Source: Planctomycetota bacterium (GTDB taxonomy: Bacteria; Planctomycetota; UBA1135; UBA2386). From it: 64,000 nt of DNA. The position numbers and the translations under genes are program-made. The stretch lies in the NCBI GenBank assembly GCA_016794425.1, contig JAEUHR010000010.1, positions 1 through 64,000 of the forward strand, in the 5' to 3' direction. Positions 37,669 through 46,781 of the stretch are shown here, one piece after another. The notes beneath the pieces were generated by a model. That model did not search any database, had not been told where the DNA came from, and saw only the letters and a list, made by a program, of their open reading frames with translations. Positions within the stretch are counted from its first letter, which is position 1, and each line of letters opens with the position of its first letter.

Positions 37669-39674
37669 TGCGTGGGCTCGCGAAGTGGTGGCTCTGGTCG
37701 TTCGCCGCGGTGCTGGCCGCGCAGCAGCCCGCGCCCGAGGCTGCGGCGCCCGAAGTCGTCCGCCGCACGCACGCCTGGTCGCCGGCGACGGTCGAGGCGC
37801 TGGCGACGCTGCCGGTGCAGGAAGGCGGGCGCGTGAAGCCGTTGTCGGCCCACGCCGCGGCGACGCTGCACCTGGTGCACGGCCGGCGCGACATGAAGCT
37901 CGACACCGACGGCGACGGCAAGGACGACTTGACGCTGACGCCGACCGAGTGGCTGCTCGACGTCTGGTTCTTCCCCGAAGTCGCGGCGCACTACCCGCTG
38001 TTCCGGATCGAGAACGTCGAGGTGCTCGACGCGATCGGCATCCCGCACGAGGGCGGCCAGCGGTTCCGGCTCGAGTACGTGTCGTTCGCGGCGATGGCGG
38101 CGCCGGGCCGCGTCGGTGTGCCGGGCCAGAAGCTGATCGAGCTGGCGCACCAGTATTCGCGCAAACAACCGCTCGACCGGTCGCCGGTCGAGTCGCACCT
38201 CGTCAACAGCGCACAGCAGGTCAACACCTACTACGACCTGCACTACCAGATGGAGGTGCTGCGCTCGACGTTCCCGATCGAGGGCGAACCGCTGCGCGCC
38301 GCGCTCGGCGAGGTCGAGTCGCTCGACTTCGCGGCGCTGCTCGAACGGCTGCCGGCGTTCCGCACGCTGCTGCGCGAGAACAGCGACAAGCTCGAGGACC
38401 CGGCGTGGGCCGGCGCCGCGCGGCTCGGCGCCGCGCTGCAGCAGCTGTCCGGCAGCGACGCCGGCGCGGCGCTGTTCCCGCCGACCGGTTCGGTCGGCGA
38501 CAGCGAAGTGTGGCTCGGGCTCGGCGGCGTGCTGGACCTCGGCGTGCGCGGCGACATCGCGGCCGAGAAGCTCGGCATGGTGCGGCACCTGCAGCGCGCG
38601 ATCGTGGCCACCGAGCAGGGGCCGCGCGAACGCGAGCTGGTGCAGTTCCGCGACGCGGTCGTCGCGCGCGCCACCGCGCGCGGCGAGTACGCCAAGGTCG
38701 AACTCGAGAACACCTACCTCACCAAGAGCTGGCACTACCAGGCGCTGCACTGGTTCCTGCTGGCGATCGTCGTGGTCGGCGTCGGCTGGCTGGCGCCGCG
38801 CAAGCGCTGGTTGTGGGCGCTGGGCCTCGTCGCGACGGCGATCCCGCTCGGCATGCTGACGTGGGACATCGTGCTGCGCTGCCTGATCCGCGAACGGCCG
38901 CCGATCGTCAACCTGCACGACACGTTCCTGTTCATCGCCGCGGTCGGCGTCGCCGCCGCGATCGTCGGCGAGGTGATCGTGCGCCGCCGGTTCGTGATCG
39001 CGCTGGCGCCGATCTTCGGCGCGCTGCTGATCGCGCTGGCCCGCGCGTTCGAGGTCGAGGACGGCAAGGACCAGCTGGCGCCGCTGATCGCCGTGCTGGA
39101 CACGAACTACTACCTCGCGACGCACGTGACCTCGATCAACATGGGCTACGCGGCCGGCATGTTCGGCGCGCTGGTCGGCACGCTGTGGCTGTTGCTGCAG
39201 GCGTTCGGCATCGCGCGGCACGACCAGGCGTTCCACAAGGCGGTCGTGCGCGCCTGCTACGGCATCGTCGCGTTCGGCCTGATCTTCGCCGTGTTCGGCA
39301 CGATCTACGGCGGCGTCTGGGCCAACGACTCGTGGGGCCGCTTCTGGGGCTGGGACCCGAAGGAGAACGGCGCCCTGCTGATCTGCATCGCGCAGGTGGC
39401 GCTGCTGCACGCGCGCTGGTGCGGCTGGGTCAAGGACCTCGGCTTCTGCGTCGGCGCCGCGCTGACCGGCATCGTGGTCGCGTTCTCGTGGTTCCACGTC
39501 AACCTGCTCGGCATCGGCCTGCACTCGTACGGCTTCGCCAGCAGCACGAAGTCGGCGCTGTTCTGGTACTACGGCATCCAGCTGGCGCTGGTCGCGGTCG
39601 GCTGGTTCGGCACCGTGATGCGGCGCGTCGGCGCGGCGGCCGCGGTGCCGGCGGCGGTGCCGGCGGGCGACTGA
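37668..39674 (+). CDS. ccsA: cytochrome c assembly protein CcsA/CcmF-like with long N-terminal domain
   Basis: A 668-residue protein; the C-terminal half is a multi-helix haem-handling domain with the WWD-type signature SWGRFWGWDPKENG and conserved histidines (LHDTFLF, ATHVTSINMG, WFHVNLLGIGLHSYG), the hallmark of CcsA. The N-terminal part of about 350 residues is extracytoplasmic, after a signal-like MRGLAKWWLWSFAAVLAAQ, and has no domain that I recognise. Classical CcsA lacks this, though large CcsA variants occur in some bacteria. It overlaps resB by one base and should work with it to attach haem to apocytochromes. Confidence 0.87.
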   Translation: MRGLAKWWLWSFAAVLAAQQPAPEAAAPEVVRRTHAWSPATVEALATLPVQEGGRVKPLSAHAAATLHLVHGRRDMKLDTDGDGKDDLTLTPTEWLLDVWFFPEVAAHYPLFRIENVEVLDAIGIPHEGGQRFRLEYVSFAAMAAPGRVGVPGQKLIELAHQYSRKQPLDRSPVESHLVNSAQQVNTYYDLHYQMEVLRSTFPIEGEPLRAALGEVESLDFAALLERLPAFRTLLRENSDKLEDPAWAGAARLGAALQQLSGSDAGAALFPPTGSVGDSEVWLGLGGVLDLGVRGDIAAEKLGMVRHLQRAIVATEQGPRERELVQFRDAVVARATARGEYAKVELENTYLTKSWHYQALHWFLLAIVVVGVGWLAPRKRWLWALGLVATAIPLGMLTWDIVLRCLIRERPPIVNLHDTFLFIAAVGVAAAIVGEVIVRRRFVIALAPIFGALLIALARAFEVEDGKDQLAPLIAVLDTNYYLATHVTSINMGYAAGMFGALVGTLWLLLQAFGIARHDQAFHKAVVRACYGIVAFGLIFAVFGTIYGGVWANDSWGRFWGWDPKENGALLICIAQVALLHARWCGWVKDLGFCVGAALTGIVVAFSWFHVNLLGIGLHSYGFASSTKSALFWYYGIQLALVAVGWFGTVMRRVGAAAAVPAAVPAGD

Positions 39675-39700
39675 GATGCCGGACGGCGCCGCGCGGCGCG

Positions 39701-40543
39701 TCAGACCTCGGCGCCGGCCGCGCGCAGCGTGTTGCGCAGCAGCATCGCGACCGTGACCGGGCCGACGCCGCCCGGCACCGGCGTCAGCCAACCGGCCACC
39801 GTCGCCGCCGACGCGAAGTGCACGTCGCCGGTGATCTTGCCGTCCGGGCCCTGGTTGATGCCGACGTCGACCACGCAGGCACCGGGCTTGATCATGTCGC
39901 CGTGCACGAGGCCGGCCTTGCCGACCGCGACGACCAGGATGTCCGCGCGCCGCGTGTGGTCGGCCAGGTGCCGCGTGCCGACGTGGCAGACGGTCACGGT
40001 CGACAGGTGGTGCAGCAGCAGCACCGCGATCGGCTTGCCGACGATCTCGCTGTGGCCGACCACGACGGTCTCGGCGCCGCGCAGGTCCATGCCGGTGGTC
40101 ACGATCAGGTGCTGCGCGGCGGCGGCGGTGCACGGTGGCAGCAGCGGTTCGCGGTACAGGATCGCGCCCATGTTCGCCGGGTGCATGCCCTCGACGTCCT
40201 TGTGCGGGTCGATCGCCGACTGCACGGCGCGCGGGTCGATGCCGATCGGCAGCGGCCGCTGCACGATCACGCCGGCGACCTCGGGCCGCCGGTTCAGGTC
40301 CTGGATCGCGGCGACCAGCATCGCCTCGGTGGTGCCGAGCGGCAGGTTCGAGACTTCCATCTCGATGCCGACCTCGGCCGCGGCGCGCTGCTGGTTGCGC
40401 ACGTAGACGTCGGCGGCCGGGTTCTGGCCGACCTCGACCGAGACCAGCCGCACCGGCCGCGGGCCCAGGCGCTGGCGGGCGGAACGCAGGCGCAGGCGCA
40501 TCGCCTGGGCCAGCGCCTTGCCGTCGAGGATCTGGGCGGTCAC
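39701..40543 (-). CDS. folD: FolD-type methylenetetrahydrofolate dehydrogenase/cyclohydrolase, catalytic Lys replaced
   Basis: One-carbon enzyme interconverting 5,10-methylene-, methenyl- and 10-formyl-tetrahydrofolate. The 280-residue chain has the fold's signatures: VQRPLPIGID with the conserved Gln95, DVGINQ, and GDVHFASA...TPVPGGVGPVTVAMLL at the end. The usual YxxxK is YVRNQ: Gln51 takes the position of the catalytic lysine. KDVDG is KDVEG (Glu118) and PCTPxG is PCTAAA. In the human enzyme Lys-to-Gln at this site removes cyclohydrolase but not dehydrogenase activity, so this may be dehydrogenase-only. The gene is alone on the minus strand, 26 bases from ccsA. Confidence 0.88.
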   Translation of the reverse strand: MTAQILDGKALAQAMRLRLRSARQRLGPRPVRLVSVEVGQNPAADVYVRNQQRAAAEVGIEMEVSNLPLGTTEAMLVAAIQDLNRRPEVAGVIVQRPLPIGIDPRAVQSAIDPHKDVEGMHPANMGAILYREPLLPPCTAAAAQHLIVTTGMDLRGAETVVVGHSEIVGKPIAVLLLHHLSTVTVCHVGTRHLADHTRRADILVVAVGKAGLVHGDMIKPGACVVDVGINQGPDGKITGDVHFASAATVAGWLTPVPGGVGPVTVAMLLRNTLRAAGAEV

Positions 40544-40624
40544 GGGCTACGTCTCGGCATGGGATCTGGCCGAAAGATAGCGAGGTCGCGCGCCACACCC
40601 AAACCCGGCCGCGATCTGCCCCGC

Positions 40625-41488
40625 ATGCACCACGACGCTCCGCGCTTCTCGCTGCCGGCGCTGCCGCCGGCGATCCGCTTCCTGCTGGTCGCCAACGTCG
40701 CGGTGTTCCTCGCCAACATGGTGCTGGTAGGCCGCCTCAGCGACCCCGCCGACGGCAGCGGCTTCTGGTTCGCGTTCTCGTGGAACGGCCTGTGGGAGGG
40801 GTACGGCCTCGGGCTCGTGCGGCTGGTCACCTACCAGTTCACGCACAGCTTCCGCGACCCGATGCACCTGCTGCTGAACGTGCTGGTGCTGTGGTTCTTC
40901 GGCGCGATGGTCGAGGCGCGGCTCGGCGTGCGCGGCACGTTGCGGCTGTACCTGATCGGCGGCGCCGCCGGTGCTCTGCTGCACCTCGCGATCGCGGCGA
41001 TCCAGGGCCAGGCCTCGGTGCCGCTGATCGGCGCCAGCGGCGCCTGCTACGCGTTCCTGCTCTACGCGACGGTGCTGGCGCCGCGCACCCAGGTGCTGCT
41101 GGTGTTCGTGCCGGTGCCGCTGTGGGGGCTGGCGGCGCTGCTGGTCGGGCTCGGCGCCTACGGCACGTTCGTCGAGTTCGCGACCGGCACCGCCGGCGGC
41201 GTCTCGCACGGCGCGCACCTCGGCGGCGCCGCGTTCGGCGCGCTGGCGGCCAAGGCCGGCTGGTTCGTCGCGCACGGCGGTGCGGACGCCGGCGCCGGCT
41301 GGCTCGCGTCGTGGCGCCAGCGGCTCGCCGCGCGGCGCCAGGGCCGCACGCAGCAGGCCGCGGCCGCGCGCGAGGACCGGCTCGACGCGATCCTGGCCAA
41401 GGTGAAACTGCAGGGACTCGGCGCGCTGTCGCCGGCCGAGCGGCGCTTCCTCGAGCAGCAGAGCGAGCGCAGCCGCCGCGGTTCGTAG
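40625..41488 (+). CDS. rhomboid-family intramembrane serine protease
   Basis: A 287-residue membrane protease. Six or so hydrophobic helices are visible. The nucleophile is Ser138 in GASGACY and the general base His198 in SHGAHLGGAAFG, both in the expected order and helix context. The WFFGAMVEARLG loop after LLLNVLVL is the rhomboid L1-type motif. A soluble, Arg/Gln-rich C-terminal tail of about 70 residues follows. The ATG at 40625 is preceded by open but antisense-derived codons. Substrates unknown. Confidence 0.9.
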   Translation: MHHDAPRFSLPALPPAIRFLLVANVAVFLANMVLVGRLSDPADGSGFWFAFSWNGLWEGYGLGLVRLVTYQFTHSFRDPMHLLLNVLVLWFFGAMVEARLGVRGTLRLYLIGGAAGALLHLAIAAIQGQASVPLIGASGACYAFLLYATVLAPRTQVLLVFVPVPLWGLAALLVGLGAYGTFVEFATGTAGGVSHGAHLGGAAFGALAAKAGWFVAHGGADAGAGWLASWRQRLAARRQGRTQQAAAAREDRLDAILAKVKLQGLGALSPAERRFLEQQSERSRRGS

Positions 41489-41554
41489 CGCGCGGCGAGG
41501 CTGCGGTCGGGGCGGGGCGCGGATAGGATGCGGCGCGACCCTTCGGCTCCGCCC

Positions 41555-43660
41555 ATGAACCGCATCCTGTTCTCGCTGCTGTCCGTGCTGCTGTGCTCGG
41601 TGTTCGGCGCCCTGCGCGCCCAGGACTACGACAGGGACCAGTTCCGCACCGACTTCAACAAGGGCCTCGAGATCGGCGACGATCGCACGATCGACAAGGC
41701 GATGAAGCGCGGTCCGGGCCACGCGCTGGCCTACTACGAAGAGCTGTTCGTTGAGCGCCGGCGCGGCCGCGAGGGCCTCGATGCCAAGCTCGAGGCGATC
41801 AAGGCCTCCTGGCAGCGGGCGTTCGAGAACGTCACCTCGATCGAGAAGCTGCACCGCTGGCTCGACCTGGCCAGTGACGCGGATCTGCAGCAGCTCGACA
41901 AGGCCCGCGCGAACTCGGCCAAGGTCTGGCGCTTCTTCGTCGACGAGGTCGCGAAGGACCAGATCAAGGTGGAGTACCAGAAGGTCGTGCAGCAGTTCAT
42001 CGAGCTGGCGCGCAACGCCGAGACGTTCGGCCACGTGCTCGAGCGGGCGGAGGTCTGGAACTTCGCGGCGATCGCGGCGACGAAGATGCCCGAGAAGACG
42101 CTGGCCGAGCGCCGCGACGGCGTGTTCGCGGTCGAGGAGTTCCTGCGCGCCCGCGAGGAGTGGGGCTTCACGTTCGACGAGCACTTCCAGCGCAACAAGG
42201 AGTGGGCGAAGTCCGAGCGCGCCCGCATCGACGAGGAGGAGAAGCTGGACAAGAAGCGCGCCGACGCCGGCTACAGCGCCGACGCCAAGGGCATCGACAA
42301 GCTGGTCGTGCCGGGCAAGCAGGACTCGCTGCCGCTGCAGTTCGCGGCGCTGTCGAGCTGGGACGCCGAGCTCGACTACGGGCAGAAGGCCGGGCCGGTG
42401 CCGCCGTTCTGGTGGATGGGTTCGACCGGCGAATCGGGCACGAACCGCCGCTTCGACTGGTTCCGGCGCAGCGAGCTCTACCTGGTGCGCGAAGGCGCGG
42501 CGAAGTTCGGCGTCAGCATCGACGCGAACGACCCGAAGAAGCTGCAGGAGGTCGACGCGTCGCCGAAGGGCAAGGCGACCACGTTCTGGCTCGACGCCGA
42601 CAAGAAGCAGGCGTACGCGATGTTCTTCTGGGCCGGCAGCGAGCGCGAGCGAGTCGGCGAGGCGGAATGCAACCTGGCGCCGTCCGACAAGTTCGGCAAC
42701 GTCTACTACAAGAGCGCCGCGAGCTGGAAGGCCACGCTGGGCAGCGAGACGCTGGTGTTCTACGACGACGACGTCAGCGGCTGGCCGTGCGACGGCGACC
42801 CGTTCGCGGCCGAGCTGAAGAGCCCGATGCTCGGCGAGCACGACAGTGAGGGCACCGTGGTGCCGCTGCTCGACTCGATGCGGGTCGGCAAGGGCCCGCG
42901 CACGGTGTTCTCGGAGTTCGTGCATCTGCCGACCGGCTGGGTGCACGTGCGGCGCGGCGGCGGCGAGGACATCGTCGTGCGGCCGCTGAACCCCGAGTTC
43001 GTGCCGATGGGCAAGGTCAAGCTGACCTGGAGCGGCCCGAAGCCGAGCGCGCCGGTGCAGCTGGTGATCCAGGGCAGCGGCGACTTCCGCACGGCGCTGT
43101 TCGACGTCGCGAGCGGCAAGGAAGTCGAGGTGCCGGCCGGCAGCTACTCGGTGATCTTCGGCCGCATCGTCGTCGGCAAGGGCGCCCGCATGCAGACCGC
43201 GAACCTCTACCGCGGCTCGTCGCCGGCGTTCGACGTCGCGGCCGGCAAGACCTTCGAGCTGAAGATGGGGACGCCGTTCACGCTCGAGTACACGCGGCGC
43301 GGCGACCAGAACCTGTCGATCGACGCGCTGAAGATCCTGGTCAAGGAAGCCAGCGGCTGCGTGTTGACCGAGCTGCACGGCCTCGGCATGCAGATCGACG
43401 TGCTGGCCGCCAAGGAGGCCGACGGCAAGGGCGCCAAGCCGGTCGGCAAGTTCGTGCGCTTCACCGACCCGGAGCTGGTCAACAAGGCGGCCGAGAAGCA
43501 CAACAACATCGGCACGCTGGTCGCGTGCTTCCCGATGCCCGAGGGCTACCGCGACGGTGAGCTCGCGCTGTCGCTGAAGCTGCCGGCCGAAGGCATGAAG
43601 GTCGGCCTGTCGGTCAAGAAGCACGCGGTGTTCGGCGCGCTGGCCAGCAAGTTCCAGTGA
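41555..43660 (+). CDS. large secreted protein of unknown function
   Basis: A 701-residue protein with a signal peptide (MNRILFSLLSVLLCSVFGALRAQ; cleavage likely after ALRA). The first third is helical and Lys/Glu-rich (EGLDAKLEAIKASWQRAFENV), the middle carries aromatic residues (PPFWWMGSTGESGTNRRFDW) and the last third is beta-rich (LVIQGSGDFRTALFDVASGKEVEVPAGSYSVIFGR). No enzyme motif is recognised. -10-like GATAGGAT lies upstream. It ends 50 bases before serS. Confidence 0.7.
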   Translation: MNRILFSLLSVLLCSVFGALRAQDYDRDQFRTDFNKGLEIGDDRTIDKAMKRGPGHALAYYEELFVERRRGREGLDAKLEAIKASWQRAFENVTSIEKLHRWLDLASDADLQQLDKARANSAKVWRFFVDEVAKDQIKVEYQKVVQQFIELARNAETFGHVLERAEVWNFAAIAATKMPEKTLAERRDGVFAVEEFLRAREEWGFTFDEHFQRNKEWAKSERARIDEEEKLDKKRADAGYSADAKGIDKLVVPGKQDSLPLQFAALSSWDAELDYGQKAGPVPPFWWMGSTGESGTNRRFDWFRRSELYLVREGAAKFGVSIDANDPKKLQEVDASPKGKATTFWLDADKKQAYAMFFWAGSERERVGEAECNLAPSDKFGNVYYKSAASWKATLGSETLVFYDDDVSGWPCDGDPFAAELKSPMLGEHDSEGTVVPLLDSMRVGKGPRTVFSEFVHLPTGWVHVRRGGGEDIVVRPLNPEFVPMGKVKLTWSGPKPSAPVQLVIQGSGDFRTALFDVASGKEVEVPAGSYSVIFGRIVVGKGARMQTANLYRGSSPAFDVAAGKTFELKMGTPFTLEYTRRGDQNLSIDALKILVKEASGCVLTELHGLGMQIDVLAAKEADGKGAKPVGKFVRFTDPELVNKAAEKHNNIGTLVACFPMPEGYRDGELALSLKLPAEGMKVGLSVKKHAVFGALASKFQ

Positions 43661-43680
43661 CCTCGGTGCGGCGCGCTCGG

Positions 43681-43686
43681 TAGACT
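43681..43686 (+). promoter_or_regulatory. possible -10 element for serS
   Basis: TAGACT in GGTAGACTCC lies 24 bases before the serS ATG. The same GGTAGACTCC appears, on the other strand, just before gspG (47808-47813). No convincing -35 is seen. Confidence 0.35.
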
Positions 43687-43710
43687 CCCGGGCCGCCACA
43701 CCGAGAGCTC

Positions 43711-45000
43711 ATGCTGGACATCAAGCTGCTGCGAGAGAACCCCGAGGCCGCGCGCCAGGCGGCCGTCAAGAAGCGCATGCCGGACCGCCAGGCGGCGGTC
43801 GACCGCGCGCTGTCGATCGACGCCGAACTGCGCGAGCTCTTGCCGCGCATCGACGCGATGCGCAGCGAACAGAAGACCGCCGGCAAGGCGATGGGCAAGC
43901 TGTCGCCGGCCGAGCGCGAGGCGGTGCTCGACGGCCAGAAGCGGCTGAAGGCCGAGCTGCAGCAGCTCGAGGAGCGCGAGAAGCAGCTGCGCGCGGACCT
44001 GCAGGCGCAGCTGGCGCTGGTGCCGAACCTGCCGGATCCGGACGTGCCCGACGGCAAGGACGACACCGAGAACGTCGAAACCAAGCGGCACGGCACGGTG
44101 CCGCAGTTCGCGTTCGAGCCGCGCCCGCACTACGAGCTGGCCGAGGCGCAGGGCTGGGTCGACTTCACGCGCGCCGCGGCGATGGCCGGCTCGCGCAACT
44201 ACATGCTGTTCGGCGACCTCGCGCTGCTGCACGACGCGGTGCTGCGGTTCGCCGTCGAGCTGATGGTGGGGCGCGGCTTCGTCGCCGTCGACCCGCCGCT
44301 GCTGGTCCGCGACGCGGCGATGTACGGCACCGGCTTCTTCCCGGGCGGCGAGGAGCAGACCTACCGCTGCGAGAAGGACGGTCTGAACCTGATCGGCACC
44401 GCCGAGGTGCCGGTCACGTCGCTGCACGGCGGCGAGATGCTGGCCGAGGACGAGCTGCCGAAGAAGTACGTCGCGCGCTCGGCGTGCTTCCGCCGTGAGG
44501 CCGGCACCTACGGCAAGGACACGCGTGGCCTCTACCGCGTGCACCAGTTCCAGAAGGTCGAGCAGGTGATCGTCGACGTCGCCGACAAGGCGCGCTCGAT
44601 CGCGCACCACCGCGACATCGTGCAGAACGCCGAGGACCTGCTGCAGGCGTTCGAGCTGCCGTACCGGATCGTCGCGGTCTGCGGCGGCGACCTCGGCGTG
44701 CCGCAGGCGATGAAGTACGACATCGAGACCTGGATGCCGTCGCGCGGCAACTACGGCGAGACGCACTCGGCGTCGCGTTTCTACGACTACCAGGCGCGGC
44801 GCCTGGACCTGCGCTACCGGCCCAAGGACGGCGGCAAGCCGCTGTTCTGCCACACGCTGAACAACACGGTCGCCGCCAGCCCGCGCATCCTGATCCCGCT
44901 GCTCGAGAACCACCAGCAGGCCGACGGCACCGTGCGCGTGCCGAAGGCCCTGCAGCCCTACCTCGGTGGGCGCGCGGTGCTCGGCAAGCCGCAGCGCTGA
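43711..45000 (+). CDS. serS: seryl-tRNA synthetase
   Basis: Class II synthetase, 429 residues. The N-terminal coiled coil that clasps the tRNA variable arm covers about residues 30-105 (RLKAELQQLEEREKQLRADLQ). Motif 2 is FRREAGTYGKDTRGLYRVHQFQKVE and motif 3 includes NNTVAASPRILIPLLEN. TAEVPVT and the NYGETHSASRFYDYQARR segment are typical. The stop is only six bases from the convergent gspJ stop. Confidence 0.97.
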   Translation: MLDIKLLRENPEAARQAAVKKRMPDRQAAVDRALSIDAELRELLPRIDAMRSEQKTAGKAMGKLSPAEREAVLDGQKRLKAELQQLEEREKQLRADLQAQLALVPNLPDPDVPDGKDDTENVETKRHGTVPQFAFEPRPHYELAEAQGWVDFTRAAAMAGSRNYMLFGDLALLHDAVLRFAVELMVGRGFVAVDPPLLVRDAAMYGTGFFPGGEEQTYRCEKDGLNLIGTAEVPVTSLHGGEMLAEDELPKKYVARSACFRREAGTYGKDTRGLYRVHQFQKVEQVIVDVADKARSIAHHRDIVQNAEDLLQAFELPYRIVAVCGGDLGVPQAMKYDIETWMPSRGNYGETHSASRFYDYQARRLDLRYRPKDGGKPLFCHTLNNTVAASPRILIPLLENHQQADGTVRVPKALQPYLGGRAVLGKPQR

Positions 45001-45006
45001 GCGCGT

Positions 45007-45054
45007 TCAGCCGCCGCCGAACAGGCCGCCGCCGCCACCGCCGCCGCCGCCGAT
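45007..45054. repeat. GCC/GGC triplet-rich tract (poly-Gly in gspJ)
   Basis: Low-complexity run of GCC and near-GCC triplets on the plus strand that encodes the Gly-rich C-terminal end of GspJ on the minus strand. It is prone to slippage and to length differences between strains. Confidence 0.7.
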
Positions 45055-46101
45055 GCCCTGCAGGAAGCGGCTCAGGTCGAAGCCCGGCGGCAGGCCACCG
45101 GGTGGCGGTGGGGCACCGCCGCCACCGCCGCCCGCACCGTCACGCCCGCCGCGCGGCCCCTGGGCGCCGCGGCTCGACGTCGTCGTGGTCGCCGAACCAC
45201 GCGACGTGACGGTCTCCTGGCCCTTGGGCAGGTTCGCGACTGCACCGGCTTCCGTGATCGTCTTCGTGTCGCCGCGGCCGCCGCCGCCGGGGCCGGCCGG
45301 GCCGTTGGCGTCGGCGCTCTCTTCCTCGGCCGGTTCGATCGGGAACACCGGCACGCGGGCGGTGCCGGCGCGCAGGATGTCGTGCAGCCGCTGGTCGAAC
45401 ACGAAGTGCCGCACGTAGGTCCGTTCGGCGCCCTCGAAGTCCTCGACCTCGACGTCGCTGACGATGTTGCGGCTGCTGCGGCGGCGTTCGATCGTGAACT
45501 CGATCTTGATCCGCTGCGGCAGGTTGTCGTGGTAGCTCGAGTCCCACTCGAGCAGTTCCTCGGCCTCGTGGCCGAGCGTCTCGTAGTAGGTGACCTTGAA
45601 GCTCTTGACGCGGTCGTGCACGAGCTGGAACGAGCCCTGCGTGATCAGATCGCCGTCGATCATCGGATCCTCGCGGCGCCACATCTCGAACACGTCGCGG
45701 TAGCGCGGGTTCGGCTTGAACCAGTAGCCGACCTCGCACAGCGTCGGCTTGCGCGGCTGGTTGTGCGAGTCCAGCACGAAGCCGACCGCGTCGGTCGTGG
45801 TCAGGAAGTCCATGCGGTCGGCGTCGCGGCCGCCGACGTCCATGTCGCGGCCGCGGAAGACCGTGTTGCCCTTGACGTTGCAGGTCCAGATGCCGCGCAG
45901 GTCGCGTTCGATCAGGTTCAGGATCCGCGGGCCGGCCTCGGTCGACTCGGTCAGGTCGTCGACGACGTCGCGCGCGTTCAGCATCACGTGGAACGTGGTG
46001 CCGACGGTCACCATGACGGTCGCGGTGATGCCGATCGCCAGCAGCACCTCGATCAGCGTGAAGCCGGCGGCGCGGCAGCGGTTCAGGGCGGTCGGGTTCA
46101 C
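45007..46101 (-). CDS. gspJ: GspJ-like minor pseudopilin with poly-glycine tail
   Basis: A 364-residue type II secretion pseudopilin. The prepilin cleavage site GFTLIEVLLA starts at about residue 13, and the following helix is hydrophobic (IGITATVMVTVGTTFHV). The folded domain includes RILNLIERDLRGIWTC, as expected for GspJ. The last 100 residues are unusual: Gly/Pro-rich, with runs of eight or nine Gly ending in LFGGG, encoded by repeated GCC triplets at 45009-45054. The start is a GTG at 46101 overlapping the gspI stop. Confidence 0.75.
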   Translation of the reverse strand: MNPTALNRCRAAGFTLIEVLLAIGITATVMVTVGTTFHVMLNARDVVDDLTESTEAGPRILNLIERDLRGIWTCNVKGNTVFRGRDMDVGGRDADRMDFLTTTDAVGFVLDSHNQPRKPTLCEVGYWFKPNPRYRDVFEMWRREDPMIDGDLITQGSFQLVHDRVKSFKVTYYETLGHEAEELLEWDSSYHDNLPQRIKIEFTIERRRSSRNIVSDVEVEDFEGAERTYVRHFVFDQRLHDILRAGTARVPVFPIEPAEEESADANGPAGPGGGGRGDTKTITEAGAVANLPKGQETVTSRGSATTTTSSRGAQGPRGGRDGAGGGGGGAPPPPGGLPPGFDLSRFLQGIGGGGGGGGGLFGGG

Positions 46102-46781
46102 TTGCTGTCTCCTTCGACCGGCGCGGACGCGGCCGGGCTCTGTCCCTTCGACTGTGCGATGGCTGTGGCTTGTGTCGGCGTCAGGCCCGACAGCGCCAGC
46201 GTCGACACGCGTGCCTTGATCAGCAGCGCGTCCTTCTGGCCCTCGTAGTCGGCGTTCATCTTCGGGAAGTAGGCTACGACGGCGACCTCCTCGAACTCGG
46301 TGGCGCTCGGCGCCTTCTCCTCCATGCGCCGCTGGTAGTCTTCCTGCGCCAGCTTGTCCTCGTACTCGGTGGCGCTGAGGCCGAGCTGGCTCGCGCGGCG
46401 GAAGTTCTCGCGGTCGCGCTGCCAGTCGATGCGCTCGCCTTCGGCGGAGCCGGCTTCGACGCCTTCCTGCGCGATCTCGGCCTCGAGGTCGGCGACCGCC
46501 GACTCGCCGATCACGATCTTGAACGCGAAGCCCTCGTACTTGTCGATCGGCACCAGCACGCCGGATTCCGGCGGCGTCTCGCGCGCGCCGGCCTGCAGCT
46601 CCGACATCTTCTCCTCGGCGATCTCGCGCGCGAGGCGCCAGTTGCGCGCCTCGGTGGCGTCGATCAGCGCGTTGGTGCGGATGCCGATGTACTCGATCAC
46701 GACCAGCGCGACGATCATCATCGCGACCAGCGCTTCGATCAGCGTGAAGCCGCGCTCGGTCGGTCGCGCCGCGAAGGCCAT
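46098..46781 (-). CDS. gspI: GspI-like minor pseudopilin
   Basis: A 227-residue protein with the prepilin motif RGFTLIEALVAMMIVALVVIEYIG near the N-terminus and a C-terminal soluble domain. It contains EARNWRLAREIAEEKMSEL, which fits the GspI N-helix extension, then an acidic region with SVGESAVADLEAEI-like composition and a Ser/Pro tail. The ATG overlaps the gspH stop by one base. It acts at the pseudopilus tip with GspJ and GspH. Confidence 0.8.
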   Translation of the reverse strand: MAFAARPTERGFTLIEALVAMMIVALVVIEYIGIRTNALIDATEARNWRLAREIAEEKMSELQAGARETPPESGVLVPIDKYEGFAFKIVIGESAVADLEAEIAQEGVEAGSAEGERIDWQRDRENFRRASQLGLSATEYEDKLAQEDYQRRMEEKAPSATEFEEVAVVAYFPKMNADYEGQKDALLIKARVSTLALSGLTPTQATAIAQSKGQSPAASAPVEGDSK

